Below are positions 22,136 through 30,587 of a stretch of 32,757 nt of DNA, one piece after another. Position 1 is the first letter of the stretch; each line of letters starts with the position of its first letter. The notes under the pieces are model-generated. The model saw nothing but the letters and a program-made list of their open reading frames with translations. It was not told the DNA's origin and ran no database searches. Position numbers and translations under genes: made by a program. The stretch is from Bacteroidales bacterium GP1. Lineage in GTDB: Bacteria; Bacteroidota; Bacteroidia; Bacteroidales; Muribaculaceae. The DNA is taken from assembly GCA_001701105.1 (NCBI GenBank), contig DAAI01000027.1:1-32757 (forward strand). The letters are read 5' to 3'.

Positions 22136-22744
22136 TCACTGCCCCACAACTACCTTCGCGTGACGGAGCACTTTATCGTTTATAGTATATCCTTTCTCAA
22201 TCGTGTCAAGAATCTTGCCTTTTGCTTCCTCGTCGGGAACCGGAACAGCTGAAATGGCTTCATGGCGGTCGGCATCAAAATCTCTGTCGGAAGGATCCAT
22301 CTCTTTTACGCCATTTTGCTCCATGTATTTTTTCAGTTTCTTATAAATCAATTCCATCCCTTCCTTAAGTGAAGACGCGTCATCTGTGTTTTCGCTCGCC
22401 TTCATCGCCCGCTCAATGTCGTCGACCACGGGCAAGAGCCCTTTGAAGGCAGATTCCGCACCATTCTTGATCAGTTCGGATTTCTCCTTTAAGGTACGCT
22501 TACGGAAGTTATCAAACTCTGCCATAAGGAACATATATTCTTTCTTCTCCTTCTCTACCTGAGCCTTCAATGTCTCCACTTCCTTCTGAAGCCTATCTTC
22601 CGCAGAAGCGGCCTCAGTTGCGCCTTCTGCAACTTCACCCTCGGCTATCTGATCCTCAGCCGGAGTGGTGTTGACTTCATCTATTACTACTGCATCATCA
22701 GGCTCGACGCCTTCCTGACCGTTATTCTTAATTTTCTCTTCCAT
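22136..22744 (-). CDS. grpE: Nucleotide exchange factor GrpE
   Basis: GrpE releases ADP from DnaK and acts as a dimer in the cytoplasm. With the start chosen here the product is 202 aa. An acidic, disordered N-terminus (about 1-55) precedes a long coiled coil (about 55-110, EDRLQKEVETLKAQVEKEKKEYMFLMAEFDNFRKRTLKEK) and the four-helix / beta-wing part, ending with the signature VPDEEAKGKILDTIEKGYTINDKVLRHAKVVVGQ. The frame stays open upstream to 22861, with another ATG at 22813, but those residues (GKKKHRFYRGAQSG) do not resemble GrpE. It precedes dnaJ, the common Bacteroidetes pairing. TCCGGA hairpins lie just before and after the gene. Confidence 0.96.
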   Translation of the reverse strand: MEEKIKNNGQEGVEPDDAVVIDEVNTTPAEDQIAEGEVAEGATEAASAEDRLQKEVETLKAQVEKEKKEYMFLMAEFDNFRKRTLKEKSELIKNGAESAFKGLLPVVDDIERAMKASENTDDASSLKEGMELIYKKLKKYMEQNGVKEMDPSDRDFDADRHEAISAVPVPDEEAKGKILDTIEKGYTINDKVLRHAKVVVGQ

Positions 22745-22758
22745 ATTTTTAGTGTCTT

Positions 22759-22774
22759 TCCGGAAAGATCCGGA
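22759..22774 (-). other. TCCGGA hairpin just upstream of grpE
   Basis: TCCGGA at 22759-22764 and 22769-22774 form a 6-bp stem with a 4-nt loop, 15 bp before the grpE start codon. It has the same stem sequence and loop size as the hairpin after grpE. Near the ribosome site it could act as a translational switch; a heat-labile element is a tempting but untested idea. Confidence 0.4.
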
Positions 22775-22866
22775 CTGCGCTCCTCTATAAAAGCGGTGCT
22801 TTTTCTTTCCCATAGTATTACAAATTTTATGCCAATTAATGTTAAAAAGAGCTCCCGGCATTAGCC

Positions 22867-22927
22867 GAAAGCCCGTTTATTCTTCCCCTGGTATTCCTGT
22901 TACATTGGATATGGAATAAGGGCTTTC
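22867..22927 (-). other. Long hairpin overlapping the ispE stop, possible terminator
   Basis: GAAAGCCC (22867-22874) pairs with GGGCTTTC (22920-22927), and inside it TTATTC (22877-22882) pairs with GAATAA (22914-22919). The outer arm overlaps the ispE stop codon. No direct U-run follows, though a TCTTTTT run lies about 20 nt on. It may mark the end of the seven-gene operon or protect its 3' end. Confidence 0.4.
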
Positions 22928-23816
22928 ACATTTTTAACAAATATACGCCCTCTATGGTTGCCTCTTTTTGCAGTCTTACCTTCGCTTTATGTGCGATTTC
23001 TTCACTCTGGAATATGCCGTAGATGGCCGACCCGCTCCCACTCATCGAGCAATATAAAGCACCTGCTCCCCGTATCATTTCTTTTATCTTATGCAATTCG
23101 GGATATTTGGGAAACACACTTTCCTCAAAATCATTCCTGATGACTCCTTGCCATTCCTCAATCGGTAGTACCGATATTTTGCGCAAATCGAAATCACCGG
23201 GTTTAGGACTTACTCCTGAGAAGGCTTCTTTAGTCGAAATGAATATCCGGGGCTTGGCTATAAGGCACCAGAAACCCGTAAGATCCAGTTGTACTTCTTC
23301 AAACTTCTCCCCTATTCCTTCTGCATAAAGAGGACGATTGTAAATAAAGAACGGGCAATCAGCTCCGAGTTCTTTGGCCATGGCGGCAAGAGTGGCTTGA
23401 TTGGGCAGCCCGGAGCATCCGGATAATAGCCGTTCGGTTTCATTCAACGCAAGTAGCGTGAACGACGCATCGGCGCTTCCTCCACCGAGCCCCGCTCCTG
23501 AGGGCAGGTGTTTCTCCAATATGATGTCGGCCCCTTTCAATGTACGGGCATGATCATGGAAGTATTTCTGCGCCGCTTTCCATACGAGGTTATGCTCCGG
23601 AGCGCATCCACAGTCTCGCCCTGTAAAGCTCAATCGCACGCCTTGCTCATCGCGAGGGGTGACTTCCAGAATATCGCAGAATGATTCCGGATTTTCCACT
23701 CCTCCGGCATAAAGACCAACCGGATAAAACAGCGTCGACAGTTCGTGATAGCCGTCTTCACGGCGTCGAGTGATCTGCAGCCCGATGTTGATCTTTGCGT
23801 TTACGAAGATTACCAT
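22926..23816 (-). CDS. ispE: 4-diphosphocytidyl-2-C-methyl-D-erythritol kinase
   Basis: IspE phosphorylates CDP-methylerythritol in the non-mevalonate (MEP) route to isoprenoids. The 296-aa product is a GHMP kinase: NAKINIGL at 6-13 includes the substrate-contact lysine K8, the glycine-rich ATP loop LPSGAGLGGGSADAS is at 104-118, and a C-terminal MSGSGSAIYG motif is present. Length is normal. The start codon overlaps the stop of the S9 peptidase gene by 7 bp (ATGGTAA), which indicates translational coupling, although the two enzymes have no known functional link. It is the last gene of the ansA-to-ispE run. Confidence 0.97.
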   Translation of the reverse strand: MVIFVNAKINIGLQITRRREDGYHELSTLFYPVGLYAGGVENPESFCDILEVTPRDEQGVRLSFTGRDCGCAPEHNLVWKAAQKYFHDHARTLKGADIILEKHLPSGAGLGGGSADASFTLLALNETERLLSGCSGLPNQATLAAMAKELGADCPFFIYNRPLYAEGIGEKFEEVQLDLTGFWCLIAKPRIFISTKEAFSGVSPKPGDFDLRKISVLPIEEWQGVIRNDFEESVFPKYPELHKIKEMIRGAGALYCSMSGSGSAIYGIFQSEEIAHKAKVRLQKEATIEGVYLLKM

Positions 23817-26587
23817 CCGAATTCCTGACCTTTACGAATCATTGGAACGCCCTCCTTCATCCATCTTGGCATCGGCTCCCCTTTCAGATAATGGTCGAAG
23901 AACTGCTGAAGACGCCGGGTGATATCCTTACGGTTTTTCCTTGCCTTGATATTGTGGGATTCTCCGTTATATTGAAGCATCCATACGGGCTTATGCAAGC
24001 GTCGCAAAGCCATGAAGTATTCTATACCTTGATACCATGGCACTGCCTCGTCCTGATCATTATGCATGATCAGAAGCGGTGTCTCAACTTTATTCGCAAA
24101 GAATACGGGAGAATTGGCAATATAGGCTTCTTTCTTATCCCATAGATTTCCGCCGATTCGGCTTTGACCCTGCTCATATTGAGCCTGGCGGGATGAGCCT
24201 GTTCCCCATCTTATCCCCCCATATGCGGAGGTCATGTTGGCAACAGGAGCGCCCGAGCCGGCACAGGCAAACATATTGGTGCGGGTGATCAGATATGCTG
24301 TCTGGTAACCTCCCCAGCTTTGGCCATCAATCCCTATGCGTTCTTTATCTATCCATGGATTTTGACGGCACATCTCTTCAGCTCCCGAGCATACATAGTT
24401 ATAGGCGTCTTCACCGGGACGACCGGAGGTATAATGAATATCCGGCACGAATATCACATAGCCCCGGCTTACATAGAACGGATAGTTAACCCAGCTCCAT
24501 GAGGGCTCCATCCGGTAATGACGGTAGAGGTCCTCGCTCCCGGTCTCATAGAACACGCATAGCATCGGATATTGCTTTGCAGTATCCAGATCGTCCGGAA
24601 CGTACAATACTCCTTCGGCCGGCTTACCGTCGTAGGTGTGCCAACGCACGAGCCGTGCGGTGCCCCATTTGAAATCTTTCAATTGATCATTGACATTGGT
24701 CAGGCACTCTGCTTTAACAAAATCAGTACTCTTGCTTAGGAATATTTCCGGAATTTCAGAGAAATTGCCACGCTGCCATGTAAACACAGGGGCATCCTTG
24801 GCTTTGCGCACACGCTGATAGCTATGGCCATCCAGTACGGATAAATGCGGCTGGCTGTCACGTCCGTACTTCATCCAGCCGAGTCCGTTATATTTATCCT
24901 TATAGTCAAAGAGACTAAATAACATCAGATCCCCTTCACTTATGAACCGGCTTTCCGGATCGGTGTTAACATATCTGATTTGCAGATCTTTGTTTTTGCC
25001 TTCACCTCGGGTAAGATTTATCGAGGCATCTACTCCTTTTGGATCAAGGCTCCAGATATCATGGCGGTCGTAGACTAAAAATCGTCGGTCGCCTGCGGTC
25101 CATCCCGCCGAACCCCATGCCATCGACGGTGACGGATGCTCATCGTCCGTATTCCAAAGCTCAGTCGGCACATCTTTCCCGACTTCTGCGACATTACCTG
25201 TGGTCACATCATAGACATTCCATTTTCTATCAGCGAACCATGCCACATATTTCCCTTCCGGAGAAATCCTGACCCCTTCCTCGCGCATGAATTTTCCGGG
25301 TATTTCCCGCCGCTCTCCGGTAGTCAGGCTTACCATCCACATCTTTGTAGGTGCGAAATAATCCCATTGCTCATCTATATAGTTTTCCGTAGGATCTATC
25401 ACAAGGGCCCAATCCGAATCCCATCTGTTGCCTTCCTTAATATCCTCATAGGGATTGTCGGATAAAAGGACTGCTTTATCATTGGAAAGAGTTACAGCCA
25501 CGGGAAGCGAGAGATGTTTTATCTCTTTCAAAAGACTTTTCTCGCGAGGGGGAATCAATGGGGCATCCCAACGCCATATATCCAGCTTGCCTTGCTCGAA
25601 ATCGTAGATAGTTGTATCGTCGGGGGCGATTACCGGTGCCACTCCGGCTATCAGACGCTTGCCGTTGTGGGAAAATGTCAGTTTTGTATATTGATTGGGT
25701 AACAAATCCTTACCTTCACCATCTTTAAAGGCTAAAGACAACTTTCGCCCGCTTTTCATCGGATGTCGCAAATCGCTGACATACACATCCGCCTTCTTTG
25801 TGCCGCTTTCGAGAGTGTCGGTCGAGCAAGTAAAGGCCAGTTGATTTCCTTCCGAATCAAATACCGGGACTCCGTAAAATGGCTTGTCACGATCTACTAC
25901 CACATAACTCGTGTCGGGGAAAAAGATCACGCCTACGCTATTTGTACTAAGGGTATCCCCTTTCTCTTTCGATATTGTCAACGCCAATTTTTTCCCATCC
26001 TTCGAGAAAGTCCAGTTGTCAACATTTTTCACCACCTTCCTTACGCCCGTGGGAAGATTATGCACCACTAATGGACGGCATATCTTATTATCAGCCAGTT
26101 TCTTTGGCTTTATATAAGCCGTGTCGCAACTTTTCCACGCCACCCATTCGCCGCCCTCTTTGGCTATCTTATATTCCGTAACATCCCCTATCCGCTTCAC
26201 TTCAGATGTCTTTAGATTCAGAATCGCAATCGAATCCTGAGGCATCTGATGATCTTTCTTTTTAGCTATCTTTGCCTTTCTGGTCTTTTCATACTCCGGC
26301 TTAATCATTACCACAGCCCAATTCCCGTCGGCGAGGAATGCCGGTTTATATCCGCGTGGAATATCAATTGTCTTTCCCGTCTTGATATTCCGGAAAGTCA
26401 GAACTCCATCACCTGCCTGGGGATTTACCGAATAGCAGCACCATTCACCCTTACGGCTTATTTCATGATTTTCCACACCCTTCCATCCGTCAAGATCCTC
26501 ATGGCTCAATGCGCGTTTTTCTGCATTGCATACATTGATGCTAAGGATGGCGGTTATCAATGCTCCGTAGATCGCTTTCATTTTCAT
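23810..26587 (-). CDS. S9 family (prolyl oligopeptidase-like) serine peptidase, exported
   Basis: This enzyme likely cleaves short peptides in the periplasm. The 925-aa product has a signal peptide (MKMKAIYGALITAILSINVCNA), a long beta-propeller-like N-terminal part (about 40-640) and a C-terminal alpha/beta-hydrolase domain. The catalytic triad fits the family: S757 in GQSWGG, D846 in HNDQDEAVPW and H878 in GESHN. It is longer than classic prolyl oligopeptidases (about 700 aa) and nearer the large Bacteroidetes S9 subgroup with an unusual propeller. Substrate specificity cannot be read from the sequence. Its ATG overlaps the ribBA stop in ATGA; a second ATG two codons on is possible. Its stop overlaps the ispE start. 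Confidence 0.93.
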   Translation of the reverse strand: MKMKAIYGALITAILSINVCNAEKRALSHEDLDGWKGVENHEISRKGEWCCYSVNPQAGDGVLTFRNIKTGKTIDIPRGYKPAFLADGNWAVVMIKPEYEKTRKAKIAKKKDHQMPQDSIAILNLKTSEVKRIGDVTEYKIAKEGGEWVAWKSCDTAYIKPKKLADNKICRPLVVHNLPTGVRKVVKNVDNWTFSKDGKKLALTISKEKGDTLSTNSVGVIFFPDTSYVVVDRDKPFYGVPVFDSEGNQLAFTCSTDTLESGTKKADVYVSDLRHPMKSGRKLSLAFKDGEGKDLLPNQYTKLTFSHNGKRLIAGVAPVIAPDDTTIYDFEQGKLDIWRWDAPLIPPREKSLLKEIKHLSLPVAVTLSNDKAVLLSDNPYEDIKEGNRWDSDWALVIDPTENYIDEQWDYFAPTKMWMVSLTTGERREIPGKFMREEGVRISPEGKYVAWFADRKWNVYDVTTGNVAEVGKDVPTELWNTDDEHPSPSMAWGSAGWTAGDRRFLVYDRHDIWSLDPKGVDASINLTRGEGKNKDLQIRYVNTDPESRFISEGDLMLFSLFDYKDKYNGLGWMKYGRDSQPHLSVLDGHSYQRVRKAKDAPVFTWQRGNFSEIPEIFLSKSTDFVKAECLTNVNDQLKDFKWGTARLVRWHTYDGKPAEGVLYVPDDLDTAKQYPMLCVFYETGSEDLYRHYRMEPSWSWVNYPFYVSRGYVIFVPDIHYTSGRPGEDAYNYVCSGAEEMCRQNPWIDKERIGIDGQSWGGYQTAYLITRTNMFACAGSGAPVANMTSAYGGIRWGTGSSRQAQYEQGQSRIGGNLWDKKEAYIANSPVFFANKVETPLLIMHNDQDEAVPWYQGIEYFMALRRLHKPVWMLQYNGESHNIKARKNRKDITRRLQQFFDHYLKGEPMPRWMKEGVPMIRKGQEFGW

Positions 26588-27798
26588 ACGTTATGCAGAT
26601 TATGACCCATACGCGCTTTCTTGGTTGCCATATAGCTCCTGTTATATTCATTAGGTTCAACCTCAATAGGCATGATCCCGGTTATCTGGACTCCATACCC
26701 CTCAAGGCCGATGCGTTTCACCGGATTATTGGTCATCAGCTTCATTTTCCTGATGCCGAGGGAATGGAGTATATTGGCGCCGACACCATAATCCCGTTCA
26801 TCTGCTTTATGGCCTAAATGAAGGTTGGCATCCACTGTATCCATACCGTTCTCCTGCAGCTTATAGGCCCGGATCTTATCCATAAGGCCAATTCCTCTTC
26901 CCTCTTGATTCAGATAGATCACAGCTCCTCTTCCTTCTTTTTCGATATGACGCAATGCAAGGTGCAATTGCTCGCCACACTCGCATCTGAGGCTGCCGAA
27001 AATATCTCCTGTCGCGCATGATGAATGCACTCTGACAAGTACCGGTTCGTCGGTGGTGACATCTCCTTTTATTATGGCGATATGCTCCAGGCCGTTATCT
27101 TTCTGACGGAACGGAATAAGCCTGAAATGCCCGTAAGCCGTGGGAAGGTCGACTTCTTCTCCACGTTCCACGAGTGAATCATTCTGAAGTCGATATGCAA
27201 TCAAGTCGCGGATGGAAATGAGTTTTAACCCCCATTCATCAGCTCTCCTGCGTAACTCCGGCAGCCGTGCCATACTCCCGTCATCACTCATTATTTCCAT
27301 CAGCACTCCGGCTGGCTCCAGGCCCGCAAGGCGAGCGAGATCGACTGCCGCCTCAGTATGCCCGGCACGCTGCAATACGCCTCTGTCCTGTGCATAAAGG
27401 GGGTTTATATGCCCCGGACGGCCGAAGGTTTCTGACGTGGATGTAGGATCTGCCAACGCTCGTAATGTGGCGGCCCGGTCTGAAGTTGAGACCCCTGTGG
27501 AGCACCCTTCTATTTTATCCACAGTAACCGTGAATGGAGTGCCGAGCACCGATGTATTCTCCTCAACCTGCTTGTCAAGACCAAGTTCCCGGCAGCGTGC
27601 ATTCGTGATCGGGGCGCATAACACTCCCCGCGCATTCTTGAGCATGAAATTCACATCCTCCGGGGTTATCTTTTCGGCTGCCATAATAAGGTCGCCTTCA
27701 TTCTCACGATCCTCATCGTCAACTACTATAACCATCTTTCCGGCACGAAAGTCCTCAATGGCATCCTCTATTCTATCGAGCTTGATATTATCGTACAT
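26584..27798 (-). CDS. ribBA: Bifunctional DHBP synthase / GTP cyclohydrolase II
   Basis: This fused enzyme makes both precursors of riboflavin: 3,4-dihydroxy-2-butanone 4-phosphate from ribulose 5-phosphate (RibB, about residues 1-205) and the pyrimidine from GTP (RibA, about 210-404). The RibB half has DDEDRENEGDL near 26-36 and RAGHTEAAVDLARLAG. The RibA half has the zinc ligands in SSCATGDIFGSLRCECG and the catalytic NQEGRGIGL segment. Both active sites look intact. It starts 1 bp after the rsmD stop and overlaps the S9 peptidase start by 4 bp. No FMN riboswitch can fit in the gap, so control must come from the operon promoter or from elsewhere. Confidence 0.97.
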   Translation of the reverse strand: MYDNIKLDRIEDAIEDFRAGKMVIVVDDEDRENEGDLIMAAEKITPEDVNFMLKNARGVLCAPITNARCRELGLDKQVEENTSVLGTPFTVTVDKIEGCSTGVSTSDRAATLRALADPTSTSETFGRPGHINPLYAQDRGVLQRAGHTEAAVDLARLAGLEPAGVLMEIMSDDGSMARLPELRRRADEWGLKLISIRDLIAYRLQNDSLVERGEEVDLPTAYGHFRLIPFRQKDNGLEHIAIIKGDVTTDEPVLVRVHSSCATGDIFGSLRCECGEQLHLALRHIEKEGRGAVIYLNQEGRGIGLMDKIRAYKLQENGMDTVDANLHLGHKADERDYGVGANILHSLGIRKMKLMTNNPVKRIGLEGYGVQITGIMPIEVEPNEYNRSYMATKKARMGHNLHNV

Positions 27799-27799
27799 T

Positions 27800-28360
27800 T
27801 TATTGTGTATTTGCTATGGTATTATTGCCTACTCTGAAAAAGCTGAAGTTCACGCTTCCATAAGTCCGTTTTTCTTCAAATCCCGGGAGGCCGGAGAAAT
27901 CATGTTTGCCACTATGCTCTACTATCAGAAGGCCACCGGGTCGTACAATTCGGGCGTCCAATATAAGCTCCGGAATCTCGGCGAACCGGGGATGGTCGTA
28001 TGGAGGGTCGGCGAAGACAACATCATATTCTCCCTTAGGCCGTTTAAGTAAGGAGAACACATCTCCCTTTACCAGATGAAGCACATCGTCTCCCAATATT
28101 CCTTTCACTGCATTGATGAAGCGTGCTTGCACAGGAGCCTGCTCCACTGCCGTAACACTTTTCGCGCCACGCGACACAAACTCCCAGCTTATTGCGCCGG
28201 TGCCCGCAAATAAGTCGAGTATATCCTTACCTTCTATCTCTCCGCGATTCTCAAGGACATTAAATAGGTTTTCACGGGCAAAATCCGTGGTAGGACGGGC
28301 TGTTATATTTTTGGGTACATCGAACCGCCGACGTCCGTATTTTCCTCGTATTATTCTCAT
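27800..28360 (-). CDS. rsmD: 16S rRNA (guanine(966)-N2)-methyltransferase
   Basis: RsmD methylates G966 of 16S rRNA in the assembled small subunit, using S-adenosylmethionine. The 186-aa product has the family start MRIIRGKYGRRRFDVP, the SAM-binding motif ILDLFAGTGAISWEFVSRGA (about 47-66) and the base-methylation motif FADPPYDHP (about 135-143). Length matches the family. It begins 2 bp after the DUF3822 gene, a pairing seen in many Bacteroidetes, and ends 1 bp before ribBA. Confidence 0.95.
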   Translation of the reverse strand: MRIIRGKYGRRRFDVPKNITARPTTDFARENLFNVLENRGEIEGKDILDLFAGTGAISWEFVSRGAKSVTAVEQAPVQARFINAVKGILGDDVLHLVKGDVFSLLKRPKGEYDVVFADPPYDHPRFAEIPELILDARIVRPGGLLIVEHSGKHDFSGLPGFEEKRTYGSVNFSFFRVGNNTIANTQ

Positions 28361-28362
28361 GT

Positions 28363-29175
28363 CTATTTTCTCATTAATAGAGCTGCCGGCAGCGACATTT
28401 CCGACCGACTCGCTATGCCCGGAACCATTGTCATCATCACGTAGGCTACTTCTTTGCGCAATTGGGCTGTAAGATCACGCTTCTCATCCCTCGGTCCCGA
28501 TAAGGATATATGCACGTGTCTCTTGTCGAGACCGTATACATCCATCAAATTGTAAAGATGATACTGTATATCTTCCAGCGTACGCCATTCATGCGTAACA
28601 GCCATGAGAAGGTTGCTATCGCTGTCGAATGCGACGAAATCTGCTGCATCACGCCTGATATCGATATAGATTCTCGGAAGATCCGCACTCCTTTCCCCGA
28701 AACGCTCCACAAGAATTGTCTGCTGGTTGCGAATCCTCGCGCCGGGAAAAGTACGCCCTAAAAATGATTTCAATCCCCTTGCAAGAGTGTAGAGACACAC
28801 CTTGTCGCCTGCATAGTCTTTCATAATATCTTCGGCATCGGTGTCGTAGACGCTGTTGAAATAACCGTCGCCCATATCATCCCACTCTTCAATCACTGAG
28901 GCCGGAACCCAGAGAGTGCGTTCCGTTACTATCGCTATATCCACTGAATAATCATCAAGCAATCTGGAATTGTCGTAAACTGCATTCTCTATTGTTGCCA
29001 AAAGATTGTCGCTTGATTCCCATTTTTCGTGTACCAAAGTCACAACTTCGGCCGTAGGATCTTCAAGATTCCGTAGATATGCTTCCATGCCGCCGGCTGA
29101 TATCACGCAGATAAGCCGCCAGTCGGAGGGGTCGCCTATTCGGATAGGACGGTGAATGTTTGGGGTTGCTTCCAT
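28363..29175 (-). CDS. DUF3822 family protein
   Basis: This is a conserved Bacteroidetes protein of unknown role, predicted from the family to have an actin/hexokinase-like fold. With the chosen start the product is 270 aa: the N-terminal half carries LICVISAGGMEAYLRNLED, the second half ESSD/DYSVDIAIVTERTLWVPASVIEE and LYTLARGLKSFLGRTFPGARIRNQQTILVE, then HEWRTLEDIQYHLYNLMDVYGLD. No membrane segment or metal motif is seen. It lies directly before rsmD (2 bp), as in other Bacteroidetes, so it may help rRNA modification or ribosome assembly; that is an inference from position. The frame is open to 29211, but the ATG at 29175 leaves a normal 37-bp gap from the MATE gene. Confidence 0.75.
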   Translation of the reverse strand: MEATPNIHRPIRIGDPSDWRLICVISAGGMEAYLRNLEDPTAEVVTLVHEKWESSDNLLATIENAVYDNSRLLDDYSVDIAIVTERTLWVPASVIEEWDDMGDGYFNSVYDTDAEDIMKDYAGDKVCLYTLARGLKSFLGRTFPGARIRNQQTILVERFGERSADLPRIYIDIRRDAADFVAFDSDSNLLMAVTHEWRTLEDIQYHLYNLMDVYGLDKRHVHISLSGPRDEKRDLTAQLRKEVAYVMMTMVPGIASRSEMSLPAALLMRK

Positions 29176-29212
29176 ATGTAATATATTATGGAGTGCGGGT
29201 GGCCTCCACAAT

Positions 29213-30553
29213 CTATTGCAAATTTACGAATTTTCTTTTACTTATAAAATAATTACAAGCCAACCAAAGCCCTCTCACAATCAAATAGGATTCAAAAGCA
29301 AGCCATAATATGTTGTTATTATGGGTAGGATGCCCTGTATTACAACTGATTGCGAAGAAGGTTATAGCCCCGAGGAGCGTAGCGTAAAGCATCCTGCGGG
29401 TGTCGGTCAATCCGATGTAAATCCCATCGAAGATGAAGGCCAGCACCGTTAGCGGGGGCAAGATCAGAATCCATATCCTCATGGCCCTAACTCCGGCACG
29501 CACTTCCGGCAGATTGGTCAATAATGAGGTAATACCATCCGACAGGACGGCATAAAGGAGCAAAAATAATACCGACATCCCTATCCCCCATTTTAGCAAT
29601 TGTCGCACACTCCCCTTTATATCCTTCGCTGAGCCCATGCCACGGTATCGGCCCACAAGCGCTTCCCCCGCAAAGGCAAAGCCATCCATGAAATAGGAAA
29701 AGAAAAGAAAATATTGCATCATAACTGCATTTACTCCTAAAGCAAGGTCGCCCATCTTTGCTCCGAACGCAGTCATGGCCATTGATACAACTAACAAAAA
29801 TGCCGAGCGCAGGAATAAGTCGCCGTTTACTTTGAAAAATTCGCTTATTCTCACTATTTCTTTCTTACCGTGAGTATCATTAAGGGCTTCCGCCATTGTT
29901 TTGCCTATAGGCCCTTTATTCCCTTTTATCCATATCATCGCGACCAAACCGGTTGTCAAGGCTGAAAGCCAGTTGGAAATCAATGTTCCACACGCAATTC
30001 CTTTTATCCCAAAGCCGAATGTTATGGCAAGCAAAAAACTTATCGCCATATTTATAACATTCACTCCAATGGCGATAGCCATCGGCACCATCGTATTCTG
30101 CAATCCTATTATCCATCCGGTCAGCGACATGAGCAACAATTGAGCCGGAATTCCCCACACCGTTATATTGAAATAGTCTATTGCCGCCTGACGCACTTCG
30201 GAAGCCGGGTTTAGGATAGTCATTAATAAGTGACGTAAGGGAAGTTGAAGACATATTACCATAAGCCCTATCGCGCCGGCTAATCCCAGAGAAAGGTAGA
30301 GGACGCGTATGCACCCTTCACGGCTCCGAGAGCCGTACATTCCTGCTGTCAGACCCGTCGAGCCCATTCGTAGAAAGCCCATTAGCCATAACACCGTGTT
30401 GAGCATCAGCGTGCCTATCGCTATTCCTCCTATTGCGCTCACTTTACCGAGGTGTCCGGAAATGGCCGTATCGCATAAGCCAATCAGCGGCACCGTGATA
30501 TTGCTCAATATCGCCGGTGTCGCTAATTTCAATATTTCTCTGTTATATCCCAA
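29213..30553 (-). CDS. MATE family multidrug/metabolite exporter (DinF-like)
   Basis: This inner-membrane antiporter exports small molecules using a sodium or proton gradient. The 446-aa product has about twelve hydrophobic segments in two similar halves. The first helices (ILKLATPAILSNITVPLIGLCDTAISGHLG) carry the typical MATE opening, and MGFLRMGSTGLTAGMYG fits the DinF subgroup. It ends about 20 residues past the last helix with a basic tail (FISKRKFVNLQ). Substrate is unknown. It follows ansA by 34 bp and precedes the DUF3822 gene, in the same long operon. Confidence 0.92.
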   Translation of the reverse strand: MGYNREILKLATPAILSNITVPLIGLCDTAISGHLGKVSAIGGIAIGTLMLNTVLWLMGFLRMGSTGLTAGMYGSRSREGCIRVLYLSLGLAGAIGLMVICLQLPLRHLLMTILNPASEVRQAAIDYFNITVWGIPAQLLLMSLTGWIIGLQNTMVPMAIAIGVNVINMAISFLLAITFGFGIKGIACGTLISNWLSALTTGLVAMIWIKGNKGPIGKTMAEALNDTHGKKEIVRISEFFKVNGDLFLRSAFLLVVSMAMTAFGAKMGDLALGVNAVMMQYFLFFSYFMDGFAFAGEALVGRYRGMGSAKDIKGSVRQLLKWGIGMSVLFLLLYAVLSDGITSLLTNLPEVRAGVRAMRIWILILPPLTVLAFIFDGIYIGLTDTRRMLYATLLGAITFFAISCNTGHPTHNNNILWLAFESYLIVRGLWLACNYFISKRKFVNLQ

Positions 30554-30587
30554 GTGTAAATTGGCTGTAGGGAGTCAGTCTCTCTGC

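Noticed and set aside
26995..27045. Possible loss of a catalytic residue in the RibA half (HSSC in place of HSEC)
   Set aside because: The zinc cysteines and the NQEGRG segment are intact, and this variant is familiar in Bacteroidetes RibBA.
27799..27860. FMN riboswitch ahead of ribBA
   Set aside because: rsmD ends 1 bp before ribBA and no RFN-like sequence is visible, so there is no leader to hold one.
27437..28051. 204-codon open frame on the plus strand
   Set aside because: It overlaps ribBA and rsmD on the other strand and has low-complexity Ser-rich sequence typical of antisense frames.
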